DNA of 64,000 bases from Notamacropus eugenii (GCF_028372415.1 NC_092875.1:54129728-54193727), one strand, 5' to 3'. Shown: positions 1 to 12,480, counted from the stretch's first letter. Numbers and translations are program-made. Notes: a model not told the origin generated them from the sequence alone.

Positions 1-117
1 ATCAAGAGGTGCTTACCTGAATCTGAAAGAGAGACCTTGGGGCAGTCCATAGTTTCCACAGGGAATTATAATCTTCTTTAATCTTCGCTGAGGTTGAGCC
101 AGGAGGTGAAATGAAAT

Positions 118-183
118 GAGCTGAGCTGAGCTGAGCTGAGCTGAGCTGAGCTGAGCTGAGCTGAGCTGAGCTGAGCTGAGCTG
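118..183. repeat. (GAGCT)n pentanucleotide array
   Basis: About thirteen perfect tandem copies of GAGCT, followed to about 215 by decayed copies. The unit equals the core of immunoglobulin switch repeats, but nothing immunoglobulin-like lies nearby, so this is a microsatellite. The open frame it creates on the minus strand is an artefact. Confidence 0.95.
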
Positions 184-215
184 GAGTATGCTGAGCCGAA
201 CTAAGCCAAACCAAA

Positions 216-1044
216 GAGGAAGGGCAAGTGAGGGGTGGTATCTGGGATCCTTCTATAAGTACCCATGCTCAATTTTTTCAATCAAGGGAGAAAAAAGGAA
301 GTAATTAAGTGGAAATGGGCGGGGCAAAGAGCAAAACAAGCTCCTGAATACTACAGATTAAGTGTGAACCTCTATTTTCTTTCCTTCTTAATGTCTTCAG
401 GCCATACTAGACATTTTTATTTTTGTTTTTTTAAAGTTTTTCTTATAAGGCCACCTTATGATGGAGAATCCGTCAAAAATCCAGGTGGAGAAGCTTGTAG
501 AAAATCCTGACCCTAATAATCACCAGATATGTGAACCTGGGCAAGCTACTTAATGTCTAAGGGGCACCCTCCCTAAGACTATGACTTGGAGAAAAGATGT
601 CAGCCTGGTCCAGGAGTTCGATGTACAATTTCCTAACCCTATCTTTTAACAAAAGGGTGAAATGAAATTGAAGGGCAGCATGTAGGCTGAGATTACATAC
701 AAAACAGAGACTTCATTCATACATACCTACATGCCTGTGTCAGGCACTGTGTTAAGCCCTAAGAATATGTCAGGATCCCCATGCCAAGACCACCCCTCTC
801 TTTTTCACTATTAGGAGACACCCTGTTTTCCAGAGTTAATGCCAAGCAAGCAAGCTGTGCTCTGAACTTGGCATAACAACAATCCTTTGTCCTCACCCTC
901 TGGATAAACTCAGCCACTGCAACATCCCAGAATTGTTTCACACCAGTCCCAAGTGGTCCCTGAGCTCTGACAAGTACCTTCAGAAACCACATTCAGGTCA
1001 TGAAGCCCTGCTATGAATCAAACTTGTCTCATAGCTGCTGTTAA
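216..1044. other. no gene seen
   Basis: Only short non-conserved frames. I recognise no gene, RNA or repeat family. Confidence 0.5.
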
Positions 1045-1255
1045 CCTTCATTGTCACTGCATTGAAAAGTGTATGTGGAAGAATAAGACATAAGAAAAAT
1101 GGCAAAATGTGTAGAGGTCTAGGTTATGGGTTTTGAATCCAAAACAGAACATTTTGTGTTTGATCCTGTGAGTGATAAGGAGCCAATGGAGTTTATTGAG
1201 TAAGGGACTGAAATGGTCAGATCTGTGCTTCAGGAAAATCACTTCTTGTGCTGAA
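1045..1255 (-). repeat. L2-type LINE fragment, antisense
   Basis: Matches a segment seen repeatedly in antisense L2 blocks of this window (compare 8665-8790), with the phrase tttgatcctg followed by ggagtttattgag. Old and fragmentary. Confidence 0.5.
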
Positions 1256-2642
1256 TAAAAGATGACACTAAGGTTAGTAGCCTGAGGATCTAAGAGGATG
1301 CTGTCTACAATAATAAAAAATAAGGAGGTGGAAGAGGGTTCCTTGTCCCTACTGTCTCAAGGGTAGCATAAAGACAGTGGCCCAGACAAGCAGTGGGATA
1401 TACATCCTGTTTGAAGGTTCAGAGTTTCTGGGAATCTTGTTTACTCAAGATTTTCAGACAAAGGGCCTACCACAGTAGCTACCATGTTGCTGATGGAACA
1501 ACGGGACCAACAGAGAACATGAACCAGTAGCAAAAGTAAGTTCTTTAAAGATTAATTAGTAGAAAGGCCTATTCGTGATGAGAAAGGTGAAGTTATAACA
1601 GTACTGCAACTCAAAGGAGAATTTCAGCAGTTGGTTCTAACTAGAAATGGGTGAAGTTAATTAAGCCTTAATTGTATCAGTGCTGTGTAACAGGAGCCTA
1701 GCCTAGAACAGTAGGACCATAGATTTTTCTGGATATTCAACAACAAAATTTTCTACCATGGATCTACCTAAAAGTATAATTTCTCTTGTTACGGAGAAAG
1801 CCTAAGGTTCCCTACATAGCTTCCACGACAATCCCCGATCATCATGGTGTTCAGGGTTGCCCATGGTTGAGAAAGGCTTTTGGAAATACAAAATCTTGGA
1901 TCTTTATAGGATGCCCAGTTTTCAAATCCTCCAGTTATAGCTCCTGATCTTTTCTTTCATCACCTGACTCAAAATGACCTTTCCCCAGAGTTGGGTCTGT
2001 TTTCAGTTTCTGACCCATTGGGATATTCTAGCTATGTTGAAGACAGTCAAGGAAACATCCCCTAAATATTGTAATGGGCTTTTGGGGGAGTGGAGTGAGA
2101 TATATAGTCATTCTAAGTTCTGGCCACTCCTTAGGGATTGAGTTCCAGTAATTGTGATGTATTATCTTTGCTGAGCCCTGTCTGTTCTCTGGGGCTGTTG
2201 TGTAGAACAGCAAATTCGCCAAAATTTCAGCTACTTAATAAGGGATAACTCAATACCAGTCTATTAGCTTGTGTTTTCTCTAGCCACTGAAACTCCTGCC
2301 CTGGAGATGAACTGGCTTTATTGGTTTGTGACTAAGGGTATACATACCCCAGATCAAATGATGATTCACATTCCAACCAGGTATCTACTCAGGCCAAATT
2401 GACATTTTCCTACTTCCACATATATCGTATCCATACTTAACAAACTCTAGTGGCTTCCTGTTGAGTCATTTTTCATCACCAGTCTTGACTTTTGTCTTGC
2501 CACTGGACTCTGATGACTCTACAGAAAAGAGTAAGGCTGATGAATTTTAGAGAACTGTGCCTCACTTAAATCCAATTCACATGCAAGTAAAGACATCACA
2601 AGATGGTATTCTTCTAGAACAAAGGATGAGCAATAATCCCTC
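1256..2642. other. no gene seen
   Basis: AT-rich intergenic sequence without a recognised gene or repeat. Confidence 0.5.
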
Positions 2643-2727
2643 ATATATATATATATATATATGTACATATACGTTTGTGTGTGAATATATATATATACAT
2701 ATATATGCATATACAGGTATGTATGTT
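2643..2727. repeat. TA/CATA microsatellite
   Basis: Alternating TA runs with interspersed GTACATA and TGCATA units. Short frames here on both strands are low-complexity. Confidence 0.9.
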
Positions 2728-2734
2728 GACTTCC

Positions 2735-2868
2735 AAACATTAGAATGTAAGTTTGTTGAGGGCAGAGATTGTCTCACTTTTATATTTGTATTTCCATTGC
2801 TTAGCACAATGCCTGGTATATAGTAAACACTTACTAAATTTTTTTTATTCATTCATTCAGTATCATAG
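2735..2868 (+). repeat. L2 LINE 3' end
   Basis: Carries the L2 tail in order: gagggcagagattgtc, ttagcacaatgcctgg, tagtaaacacttactaaat, then an ATTC repeat. Confidence 0.75.
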
Positions 2869-2988
2869 CAAGATTCTATCCACTGACAGTAACTCCTGAC
2901 AGTCAAGTCAGGCATCATATGTTTATTTCTCTGACTTCTAAACTGAAGACATTAGACCTCTTTCAAGTGGTTTCTAACCTAACATATA

Positions 2989-3299
2989 GAGGACTACTAG
3001 GTGGTGCAGTGGATAGAGCACCAGTGAAAGAGTCAGGAGGACCTGAATTCAAATCTCACCTCAGACACTTGACACTCACTAGCTGTGTGACTTTGGGCAA
3101 GTCATTTAACCCCACTTGCTTCATCCTGGGTCATCTCCAGTCATCCTGATGAATATCTGGTCACTGGATTGAGATGGCTCTGGAGGAGAAGGGAGGCTGG
3201 TGACCTGCACAGTCCTCCCTCAAAACAAAATTGAGTGCAAGTCATGTCATATTTCTCTGATGGCATGGTCTTCTTCAGCAATGAAGGACAAACACATAC
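2989..3299 (+). repeat. full-length marsupial tRNA-derived SINE with target-site duplication
   Basis: tRNA-like head (box A gtggatagagcacc, box B gaattcaaatc) joined to a long conserved 3' domain ending near ggacaaacacat. It is flanked by a perfect 13 bp duplication, AACCTAACATATA, at 2976-2988 and 3300-3312. The clean duplication marks a fairly recent insertion. Related copies are at 24298-24610 and 42135-42451. Confidence 0.93.
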
Positions 3300-3312
3300 A
3301 ACCTAACATATA

Positions 3313-3977
3313 TACTATTTGTGAGTCTCTGTGTCTTCTCCATTTCCTAAAATTCTGTTACTATGGAATACAGGAACTGAGCAGATATCCAGATAATTTA
3401 TTTTGCAATGTATGCAGATATGGAAGCAAACTGGGTTGAAGGCTTTCAGTAGCCAAGAAGATTGATTACTGAAAAAACAGGATTATTGAGCTTGAGACAC
3501 CTGGTTTCTTATTGGAAGAGAAAATGGGGACACACTGAGGTGAGAGGGACAAGGGTAGTTTTGTGACATCCCTTAAAACAGGTGACTTTTAAGAGGGGAA
3601 GTAATCTTGTGACTTCTCCAAAATCATGTAACTTACAAGCAGTTAAAATTTAGCTTCACCAAATGGTGGCTAAAAGCAAAATGGAATCCCTAATGCTATA
3701 TTTTTAATGTAGTAACTCCAAAGCATATATCATTAGGCAAATGTGCCTTTCATCCAGGCAATGACAAGCAAAACCTGTTACATCATTCTTACTTGCATTC
3801 TAAACATGTACTGAGAAAACCATGGCTTTTTGTGTGTTTCGTTTTTGAAAGAATCAAGCTGTACATAATAATGAAAGATTCACAGAAAATTGAGTGAAAA
3901 TGAATGGACAAAGCATCCTAAGGTGGTCTTAAGAAGGAAAGAGTGTGGAAGGGGGGATGAGGGGAAAAAAGAGAGGA
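3313..3977. other. no gene seen
   Basis: Unrecognised AT-rich sequence with only short frames. Confidence 0.5.
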
Positions 3978-4205
3978 AGTCAACAAGCATTGTTTAAGCA
4001 CCTACTATATGCCAGGCACTGTGCTAAGAATTATACCATTTTGTCCTCACTGCAACCTTGGAACGTAGGTGCTGTTGTTATCAAGGTTTTTTAATTGAGG
4101 AAACTGAAGTAGGAAAGAGGTGAAATGCTTTGTTAGTAAGTGACTGAGGTCAGATCAAGTCTTCCTTACTCCAGGCCTAGTGCCCTGTGTATCCACTATT
4201 TTATA
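3978..4205 (-). repeat. MIR/CORE-SINE, antisense
   Basis: Reads as reverse MIR: the tail caagcattgtttaagcacc, core gaggaaactgaag, ending in the tRNA-like head near tgtatccactatt. Confidence 0.7.
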
Positions 4206-5193
4206 GGTTGAAATCAATTATTTTAAATGAGAATGGTTACTAAGCAAGTTCAGTTGGTGGCATTGAAGGTCCAAGTTATGGTTTTTATTTTTAACAAAAC
4301 ATTTATTACTCTTTAATAAAGTTAGTCAAGCTACATATTTAACTAGTAGCAGTGGTATAGGGGATGAATGACTAATGCTATCCTAATTTTTAATATAAAT
4401 AAGTAGATAAAATGTTTTTATTACAGAAAAAAAATGTAGGACCAGAAGAGATTGGGGATGGAGATGGAGATCTTGGGAGGCTTTTGCATAAAGGTGATAT
4501 TTCAAGTCGGGAGTAGATGATCTCATTAAGGAGAGAGCATAGTAATGATTTTGAGACTGAACTGACAGATTTGAATGGGCTGATCATCTTTCACAAAGGA
4601 AAGAGATATCTCATGGCCTCAAACTTAACCTAAATTTTCTTACAAATGCCTCCCATTGGACCTTTGACAGGCTAGTTAGGAATGTGCATGAATGTCACTT
4701 GTAATTACCAGGGAAAAAATGCTTTGAAGAAGATTTTCTCCTGGTGGGGAATCATTGCCATCATCACTTCATAAAGCAGCACATTATAGTTGTCCAGAGT
4801 TGAGAGAAAGTGGAATGACTACCCCATAGGTCCCACAAGTTTCTTGCAGCAAGGGGAAAGATATAATCAAGAAAAATCAAATAAAGCTTTAGCACTAGGA
4901 ATAAAAAGGAAATGGTGAACTTTAATTCTTACTATCCTTAATTCATATCTTTCCTCAAAAAGTTCAAAGTATTATGGTTAACATACCACACTTGGAATTG
5001 AGAGATCTTGGGTTCATAGCTTGCCTCTCTTACTGACTTGATGTGTCACCCTATAAGCCTATAAGTATGACACTGGGTGGCAGTTTTCTCATCTATGATA
5101 CGGAGACAGAAATGCCTATAGTACCCATATCATGGGGTTTTTGTAATATTCAATGGGACACAGAAGGTGTCCCAAAATTCTTAGGACAGCTTT
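4206..5193. other. no gene seen
   Basis: No convincing gene. The stretch near 4980-5150 resembles a worn plus-strand MIR core. Confidence 0.4.
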
Positions 5194-5204
5194 AAAGCAT
5201 TCTA

Positions 5205-5322
5205 AGGGACATTTAAGTGACATAGTGGATAAAGCACTGGCCCTGAGTTCAAATCCAGCCATAGACAGTTAGCTGTGTGACACTGAGCAAGTCACTAAAC
5301 CCTGATTGCCTAAAAAAAAAAA
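5205..5322 (+). repeat. short tRNA-derived SINE with poly-A and target-site duplication
   Basis: About 100 bp with tRNA-like head (gtggataaagcactggcc, gagttcaaatcc) and a 14-A tail. A perfect 11 bp duplication AAAGCATTCTA lies at 5194-5204 and 5323-5333. It lacks the long 3' domain of the larger SINE family. Confidence 0.9.
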
Positions 5323-5467
5323 AAAGCATTCTATATGGTAACTGGCATTTCACAGACCCAATCATGAGGAAAAAGGAGTTGATGAAGTATTAAACTAACT
5401 ATAATAAATTCCTTCCACCAGAAAATCTCTTTGTAAGGCTCTAATTATTTTCTCGATTGAATCATGG

Positions 5468-5545
5468 GGAAGGAACGAGCATTTATTAAGCCTTATTATG
5501 TTTCAGGCACTGCACTAAGTGATTTACAAATATTATCTCATCTGA
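5468..5545 (-). repeat. MIR/L2 tail fragment, antisense
   Basis: gagcatttattaagcctta followed by ggcactgcactaagtg and ttatctcatctgaatc. Confidence 0.55.
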
Positions 5546-7796
5546 ATCAGAAAGAAAGTAAAGTGTTGGTCATGATATCTCCTGACCTTCAGAAACCTCC
5601 ATAGACCTATAAGCCCAGTTCAGAAAGACCAATGAGTTCAGGAATAGCCATATAGATGGAGCTGGAGAAAGGCAAGATGAAAGACAGGGAATGAACAGCT
5701 TTAGCAAATGAGGCAGGAAGAATGTCTTGGACAGAGGTTGCGTTGCTGACAATACTTTGACTACAAATTCTAAGTTGGTGAAACAGTCTCCTTTTCCCAC
5801 TCCATATCTTCCAAATGTCTTATCAGAAAATGGATTCCTCTTCTGGACTAACTAACCTAGCTTGTAAAGGTCTGGGAAGTGTGGCCTATCACTTCATCAT
5901 TCTCCAGCATTGCTTTCCCTCTGATTCACTCAAAAGGCATGAATTTGTGCATCATGAAAGGGAACAAAATGGTCATAACATTCTTATAGTTAAATCATGC
6001 AGAAATGTAGCCTATATTGTTACAGCAACTGAAGGATAAATGTTAAAATAACATTTTAGGGTCAGAAAGCAGAATAGTCAAATTCAGTTCAATTTGGGAA
6101 AGGTGACCTATAACCTGTGAAGATGCATGTCATATTTCCATAGGCTTTTCTTTAACAAATAGATTGCCTAGAGCCTGAAAGTATGTGAACATGAGAAAAT
6201 TTTTTTCTATTATATTAATAAGCAATTATTAAATTGGAATGCAGGTCTTTTCTTTCCCTATTTCCTCATTTAAAGACCATGCCCCTTAGAAGGTCAGTCA
6301 GTCTCTGCAGGACAAGACTGATTGATGAGATTATCCTCAACCCTCAGGGAACATGCTCTTTAATCTTGGGCCAAGCCCCATCCAACCAGGATTCATCAAA
6401 GTGTAAACAGAATCCAGCCTTGGTGAGTTCTTGCCCTAAGTAGAACATCCCTGTTCTTGTACCCCTCCATTAGAATTTAGGGTGATCCAGCTCATGAAGG
6501 AGAAAACCAACCAGAGTGATCTGGGTGGAGATGGATTCCCCCATTCAGATTGGTGGAAATGACTGAGTCTTCTGATCAAACCATGTTCTCAGTAGGAGGA
6601 GCTGAAGATTTCTAATTCACTTTCTCATTTAGTGTCTCTTTTGGGGGGTCTTTGGTTTTCCAAGAGAAACTGCTGACATCAATTTACCGATTATTAGCTA
6701 GCCCAATTAATAAGTTGTTTTTTCAATTTGTCAAAGTTTGGTGACCATGAAGGGAATAGAGCTCCACACTCCAGATTCTTATTAGAAAACTCCCCTGTGT
6801 TTTTTTGGACCCAAGTGGAAAATTTGTCCACAAGGGAGAACTTTCTATTAGGTTTCCTGCTGTGATTTGACTCTCTCCCTATTACCAGCTGTTAGATCTT
6901 CTCTGGGTAAGTTTATATATTCTATGTCTGTTTTAAGTTTTTCTTAGTGTTGCAGCTTCTAATTTTCACTCTAACCACTTGCAGGAAAGGGAGTACATCA
7001 ATAGAATGTGTTCTATTGAAAGAGCTCTCCATTAGTAGACCATGAAGATAAACTGATAATTTGTGCACACAAAATTATTTTTGGGGCTGCCTGGGAAACT
7101 TGGGACATCTGCCACAAACCCCAACTTGTATTATAATAAACAGTATACCCCCAAGTTTCTTGGTCTAGGGTTTCAAAAAGGAAATCTGAGTCATTGTTAT
7201 GAGAGAATAAATTCTAAAATTATGGAACCTTAATTTTCAGGTCTCTGAGGAGAAATATCAGAGAGTAGATCTCTGTCAGATTTAACCTGTGTGTGTAAAG
7301 AATTTCCTTGAACAGAGGAAATAATTAGGTATCTTTATTCTGAGTGCAACAAAAAATTACCTTGAACAGATCTAAGAATCAAGAAGATCTAAGAATCAAG
7401 GAAAAATAATTTTATCTAAACTTTCACTAAGACTGTGTGTTCCTGTTTGTGTCTTGCATCTTTTTTTAATCTCTGTGTGATTTTCAAGGTTAGCCTGTAT
7501 TTGATTGAAATGTACTAGGCAGAGAGCTGAGAAGTAGGGTGACATCTTAACATGCCAGACCAGTCTAGACTTTCCCTGAAGGAATTCCTTTTGTTGTGTT
7601 ATTTATTAAAGATTAAAGGGCAAGATTAAAAGAAAAATCTTTCTTTTGATTGTGGCCAAAATTAAGAGACCTCTGAGAAGGGGACATTCCACAAAATTTA
7701 TAAAAAGTTGAAGATTTGAAAGTAGAATCAGAAAAGGAATTTTTCTTTGGGGCACTTCTGTGAACTAAAAACCAAGTCACTTTTATTTGGGGGAAG
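5546..7796. other. no gene seen
   Basis: About 2.2 kb without a supported gene. Frames up to about 76 residues have no recognisable domain, codon bias or splice context. Confidence 0.45.
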
Positions 7797-7843
7797 TGGT
7801 GGTGGTGGTGGTGGTGGTGGTGGTGGTGGGGTAATGGTGGTGG
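7797..7843. repeat. (GGT)n trinucleotide repeat
   Basis: Run of GGT with one GGGGTAAT interruption. Read on the minus strand it gives a poly-histidine frame, which I treat as an artefact. Confidence 0.95.
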
Positions 7844-8544
7844 TACCTGCACCAGCCGGTCTTCAGCTCTAAACTGCTAAGAGATAAGGTTTCCTAACCT
7901 TACCTCCCACAGAATCTATCCTAAGTGGCTTGTCTCTGTGAACCTAGGCATATGTAGTAGTGGTTGATAGGTGAAATTCTTGGGTCAGCTTATGAATTTT
8001 TTATAAACTATGGCAACTAAGAATAGTAAGGGATTCCCTTAAATGAGTCAGAAAAAATACTGAAAAAAAATGTGACCAAATCATTTAAGACTTTTTCCCC
8101 TAATATGATTTCTATTAGATGATACAAACCTGTCTCTCTCTCTGATCTCTCCACCTGGAGAAATAATGTCCTTAGATCTGAGAAGAATTCATGAGCAGTG
8201 ATCAATCATTTTAATGTTTGAAAAGACATGATTGTGGTGTGGGATCACCAAACAGGTGTGAAGTGTGAGTGTGTGATGGTGTCATCTTGAAAGAATTCAC
8301 TCAGGCTGTCTCCAAATTAAGTAAAGGCATTTGTTCAGGATAACAAACCAAGCAGACTCCTCCTTAAGGAAGGTGGTGGCTAGCTAGGAGAAACTAGGGA
8401 TTCTTGGAGAAGAAAACCTGCTGTGGGTGGGGAGATAAAGTAATCAGAAACTAGGCAGAGCAGCTAAGAAGATACCTCCATACTAGCTACCCAATTCTGT
8501 CCTCACCATCAAAAAGCTTTCCTGAATTCTTTTGTGTGTTGTCT
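7844..8544. other. no gene seen
   Basis: Unrecognised intergenic sequence. Confidence 0.45.
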
Positions 8545-8790
8545 TCACTCCCATTTGATTGTAAGCTCTGAGAGTAGGGACCATCTTTCTTTTTGTCGAT
8601 TGTATTCCCAATGCCGGCACAAAATGTAGGAACTTAATAAATGTTTATTAAATTTGATGTCATTGGATTAGGTTATGAAGCGCTTTCAAAGCCAAGCACA
8701 GGATTTTATATTTGATCCTGAAGGTAAAAGAGAGCCCCTGGAGTTTAATGAATATAGTTGTGACAAGATCTTGTCACCTATGAAACCAGG
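8545..8790. repeat. L2 3' end (plus) abutting an antisense L2-type fragment
   Basis: 8545-8665 is a plus-strand L2 tail (gattgtaagctctgag to gaacttaataaatgtt). 8665-8790 reads the opposite way and matches 1045-1255. Confidence 0.6.
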
Positions 8791-8851
8791 AACATTAGTT
8801 GGAAGTAGTGTTACTATTTTCCTGGTTCAGGTATAGGTCCATCTCCTGCAG

Positions 8852-9625
8852 ATTTGGATCATTATGTAAAGTGCCTAGAAAATCAGCACCCAAATAGATG
8901 GGAGAGAGGCATTAGCCTTCCTGGAAATCAACAAAACTTTGAGATTTACTCTGACTTTTATGGCTCTTCCTTCACTCTCTTCACAGGTGTTGGCATTTTT
9001 GTGAAGTACCAAGATACCCCCATAGTCAGAGCCAATAATCAGGCTCTCAGCTACACTCCCTTTATCTTTCTCTCCTTTTGTTTTCTCTGCTCCTTGTTCT
9101 GAACCTTAGTAACTCATCCTTAGGATATTTGCAATTGTTTTTACTCTAGTTGTTTTCTTTATTCTGGCCAAAACTATTACTGGTCCAAAGAAGGCAGAAC
9201 CAAAAAACGGGTTCAGCCTAAAGTATTCGACTCCTTTATTTTTGTCTGCTCTATGATACAAGTGACTCTCAATAGCCTCTAGCTGAGAACCTCTCCTCTC
9301 TATCCAGACATGGCCCCATACTCTGAGCCTGGTCACATCATCATTGAGTCTGAGGAGGTGCCTACCCTTGACTTCTACCATGTCCTGACCTATACGGGAT
9401 TCCCAGCTCTGGAGAGCTTCATCATTGTTTTTCTAACCAGAAAACATCATGATACCTTCAAAGAAGCCAAGTTTATCATGTAGCATACTGATGTCCTTCA
9501 CGGGTGGAGTCTCATTCTTCCCCACTTACCAGAACACCAAGAGAAAGGCCATGGTTGCAAAGATCTTTGTTATTTAGGCCTCTAGTGCTGGTTATTAAAT
9601 CTTTATCCCCAAGTGCTATTGATCA
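8852..9625 (+). pseudogene. type-2 vomeronasal receptor (V2R) pseudogene, final seven-transmembrane exon
   Basis: Translation shows family-C receptor landmarks in order. From 8852 comes the Cys-rich end (DHYVKCLENQHPN), then GIFVKYQDTPIVRANNQALS before TM2. Further on, in other frames, come VFSILAKTIT, the extracellular loop PDMAPYSEPGHIIIESEE, the TM5-6 junction DTFKEAKFI, and finally ASSAG and IPKCY near TM7. These match the V2R/calcium-sensing-receptor 7TM domain. A splice acceptor (tctcctgcag) sits exactly where V2R last exons begin, so it is a decayed duplicate gene, not a retrocopy. Stops and several frameshifts interrupt it, so it cannot make a receptor. Intact V2Rs sense pheromone ligands in vomeronasal neurons. 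No upstream V2R exons were recognised. Confidence 0.88.
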
Positions 9626-10010
9626 CACTGAGGCCAGATAGGAGCAACCAGGAAAGTTTAAGGAATAAAGAAGATTCCAGGGGCAGGAATCATTCAGAAT
9701 TTTGGCAACAAAGATCCTCCTAGAAATGATGCCACTATCATAACTACTTTCAACACTCAACATATCCATCACTCTAATTTTCTCTGGTGTTGTCCATGGT
9801 ACTGCTATCTTTGAGTCCTGAACTCCCATGTCTGATCTCAGCACTGAATCCTGAAAATCTATTCCTACATGATACCTCTATTTCTCTGTTGCTTCAACCA
9901 TCACAATCATCAAGGTCTTTATACAATGCTTTGCACAGATTATTGAATCGCCCCCCATTGGGTCTCCATACCTCCAAACATCAATCCAATTGACAAATAC
10001 ATTTTATTAG
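9626..10010. other. no gene seen
   Basis: Unrecognised sequence between the V2R relic and the direct-repeat pair. Confidence 0.4.
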
Positions 10011-10659
10011 GTCCAGAATTCAAGGCACATAGACAAAGTATCACACTACATTGATTTAAGCACAGTTTATTGATAGTATGCAAACCGACAGGACACATAT
10101 TCAACCATATAAAGAGGTTAAAGACATAACTATTTCACTTCACAGCAATTCCAGGCCCCCACTTTGTCTTGATTTGAGGAAATAAAGCCACATATGTAGC
10201 TTCAACTCAAGCAGTTAGCACTATGAAGGTAACACATCCATTCTAGAAGGGCTGTTGATGTTATATGTTGCATATTTTTGTACTGAATAGACAAAATAGA
10301 CAAGAGTCTCTAACCAATGCACCTGTTTTGAGTTCAAATAAATTTCCTATATCTTTGAATACTCCAATCACAAGTCTGTCAGAAAAGCTAAACATGGAGT
10401 TGGTAGAATTCCTTTGGAGTTAGGAGCTGTTTTCATGGATATTTATCAATCAGTCTAGCTGTGCCCATCTGCATATCTCCCTCCTCCCCTGGGTGAAAGG
10501 GTCAGGGACCATGTAACTAATCCACATTGCAATTTAAAGACTTATCTCCATTAAACAACCTTTTCCATCCCACCTACTCGCTTCCCAATAACCCAAAGTA
10601 TCTTTTTTTTTGTATTTTGGATCCAATTTCAACTCTTTTGTCCAGAATTCAAGACACAT
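10011..10659. repeat. 609 bp block bounded by 20 bp direct repeats
   Basis: gtccagaattcaaggcacat at 10011-10030 recurs with one mismatch at 10640-10659. The enclosed sequence is AT-rich and unrecognised, with no poly-A at a suitable end. It could be an old retroposed insertion with long target-site duplications, or a local duplication. Confidence 0.5.
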
Positions 10660-10919
10660 CATCATTTATTAAGAAGTGTGAGCTGTAGTATATAATATGA
10701 CTACCAGATGGTGCTCTGAAAACACACAAATGACCTATTCCCATTGTCTCCTAAGGCAAAAGATCCCAGTCTCTCAGCCTCTGTCTCCATGAGTGTGGGT
10801 GTGGGTGTGTAAGTGTGAAAGGAATTGGACCAATGATTTCTTTGCTAGAGTGAATTATATGTGTATAAACATACGTATGTATGTATATATGTACCTCCAG
10901 AGTTAGGTTCCTCCTGGTC

Positions 10920-11675
10920 ACTCAGGCTTACAGTGTTCAATTCAACTGTGCACTCTTTCTCACCCCCCTAATTCGATCTGTAGCCAAATTCATCTCTCAT
11001 ATACACTCAGTTATCAACTTTGACACTTCCATCACCCTGGTGCAGGCAATCACTTCCCTTCTGGACTATTACAATAGCCTCCTTGCCTTGTCTCTCCACT
11101 CTCCATTCTCTACTCAACTGTCAAATCAATCTTCCTTAAATACAAATTTGACCACATAATATCCTATTCAATAAACTCCAGTGACTTCCTATTACTTCTA
11201 GGATCAAATATGAATCCCTTTATTTGTTTTCAAAGCCTGCCCCCTTTGATCTTATGCCTTCCTGCATCCTTCACCGCAGTCCAGTGACAGTGGCTTCCTT
11301 GCTATTCTTCATATGCATCCAACCCCAGACTCTACCCCCAGCCTTCAAGCTTCTTCACTGACTGTCTCCTATGGCTGGAATGCTTTTTTCACCCCTCCTT
11401 TCCCCTCTCTCTCCCATCTCCCCGTCCTGACTTCCTTCAAGTTTCAGCTAAAGTATCACAATGCAAGAAGGCTTTCTCAATCCTCTTCATGCTCATGCCT
11501 TCCCTCTGAGATTTCCCCCAATTTCTCTTCTCTAAATGATAGCTTGTCTGTACATGGCTTTAGACTGAGCTTCTTGAGTGCAGGGACCATTTCATTTTCC
11601 TTTCTTTGTATCCCCAGCTCTTGACAGTGTCTAGTACTGCGTAGGCACCCCATAAATGTTTGTTGACTGACTAAT
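10920..11675 (+). repeat. L2 LINE, 3' ~750 bp
   Basis: Long plus-strand L2 3' end: ggactattacaatagcctcc, ttgaccacat, tatggctggaatgc, ttcagctaaagtatcaca, and the terminal tail gcagggaccatttc to aataaa-like ccataaatgtttgttgac. The 92- and 103-residue frames here are L2 remnants, not host genes. Confidence 0.88.
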
Positions 11676-12249
11676 GGAGAATGGAAGTCAGATGTACAAG
11701 CTTCTAGCAGGCTTAAAATAAAAGCAGGAGGGAAAGGTGGAGTTAGTCCATTTTTATTTTGTCAGATCACCATGTGGTGGGCAAATGATATACTACACCC
11801 CACTCTGGTAATGAGAGGAGGGGGAGAAACTAGAAGCAGGGAGACAGAATAGGAAAATCTCTCATCTTTGCCCTCAACATTTCTTTTCAATATTTGGAAA
11901 CTTCCCTCCTTATTCATATCACCTCATTTGTAGGATTCAACAATTTTTTTTCCTTCAATGGCCATGGAATTTATTAAGACACTAAGAGCATTAGCATAAC
12001 TACACAAAACAAAATCTGAAAAACCCACAAATGGCAAACTTGGAGATTTGCTGTGGCAGTTCCCAGGCCTCCTACCAGCTGGCAGAAGGGGGTGAGAGGG
12101 AAGGATCTGGCAAGTTTTACAGCTCACCATGGTTTGCCTCAGTGTGCTCTAAAGGTCAGGGGATGTGAAAGAGTGGAATTGGCTGCCTACGTGACATTGG
12201 GCATGTCACTTAATTTCCCTGGGAAGATAAATTTCCTCATCTATAAAAC
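11676..12249. other. no gene seen
   Basis: Opposed short frames near 11.92-12.33 kb have no recognised homology. Confidence 0.4.
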
Positions 12250-12480
12250 GAGAAGGGTGGAGAGTCAGCTGACTATAATGGATAAACAGCTGGCCACAAT
12301 CGGAAATGCCTGGGTTCAAATCCTACCAATGTGACATAATGGTTGTGTAATCTGGGCAAATCACTTAACCTTTCAGTGCCCCTAGATAAATCTCTAAGAC
12401 TATAACTAGTAGAGGAGATGGCAATTTACTTTGATAGAAGTCCTTCAGCAGCAGCTTCCTAGACCCACAAAACTCCAGCA
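12250..12480 (+). repeat. tRNA-derived SINE, old copy
   Basis: Head with gggttcaaatcctacc, middle gggcaaatcacttaacc, and a 3' part ending near agcagcttcctagac. No clean duplication. Confidence 0.55.

Noticed and set aside
2989-3100. tRNA gene call from box A and box B
   Set aside because: It is the head of a SINE with target-site duplications, not a stand-alone tRNA.
7613-7852. Poly-histidine frame on the minus strand
   Set aside because: Produced by the GGT repeat.
10881-11624. 92- and 103-residue frames
   Set aside because: Inside a plain L2 3' end.
11924-12334. Opposed 68- and 93-residue frames as a retrocopy
   Set aside because: I could not match either to a known protein.
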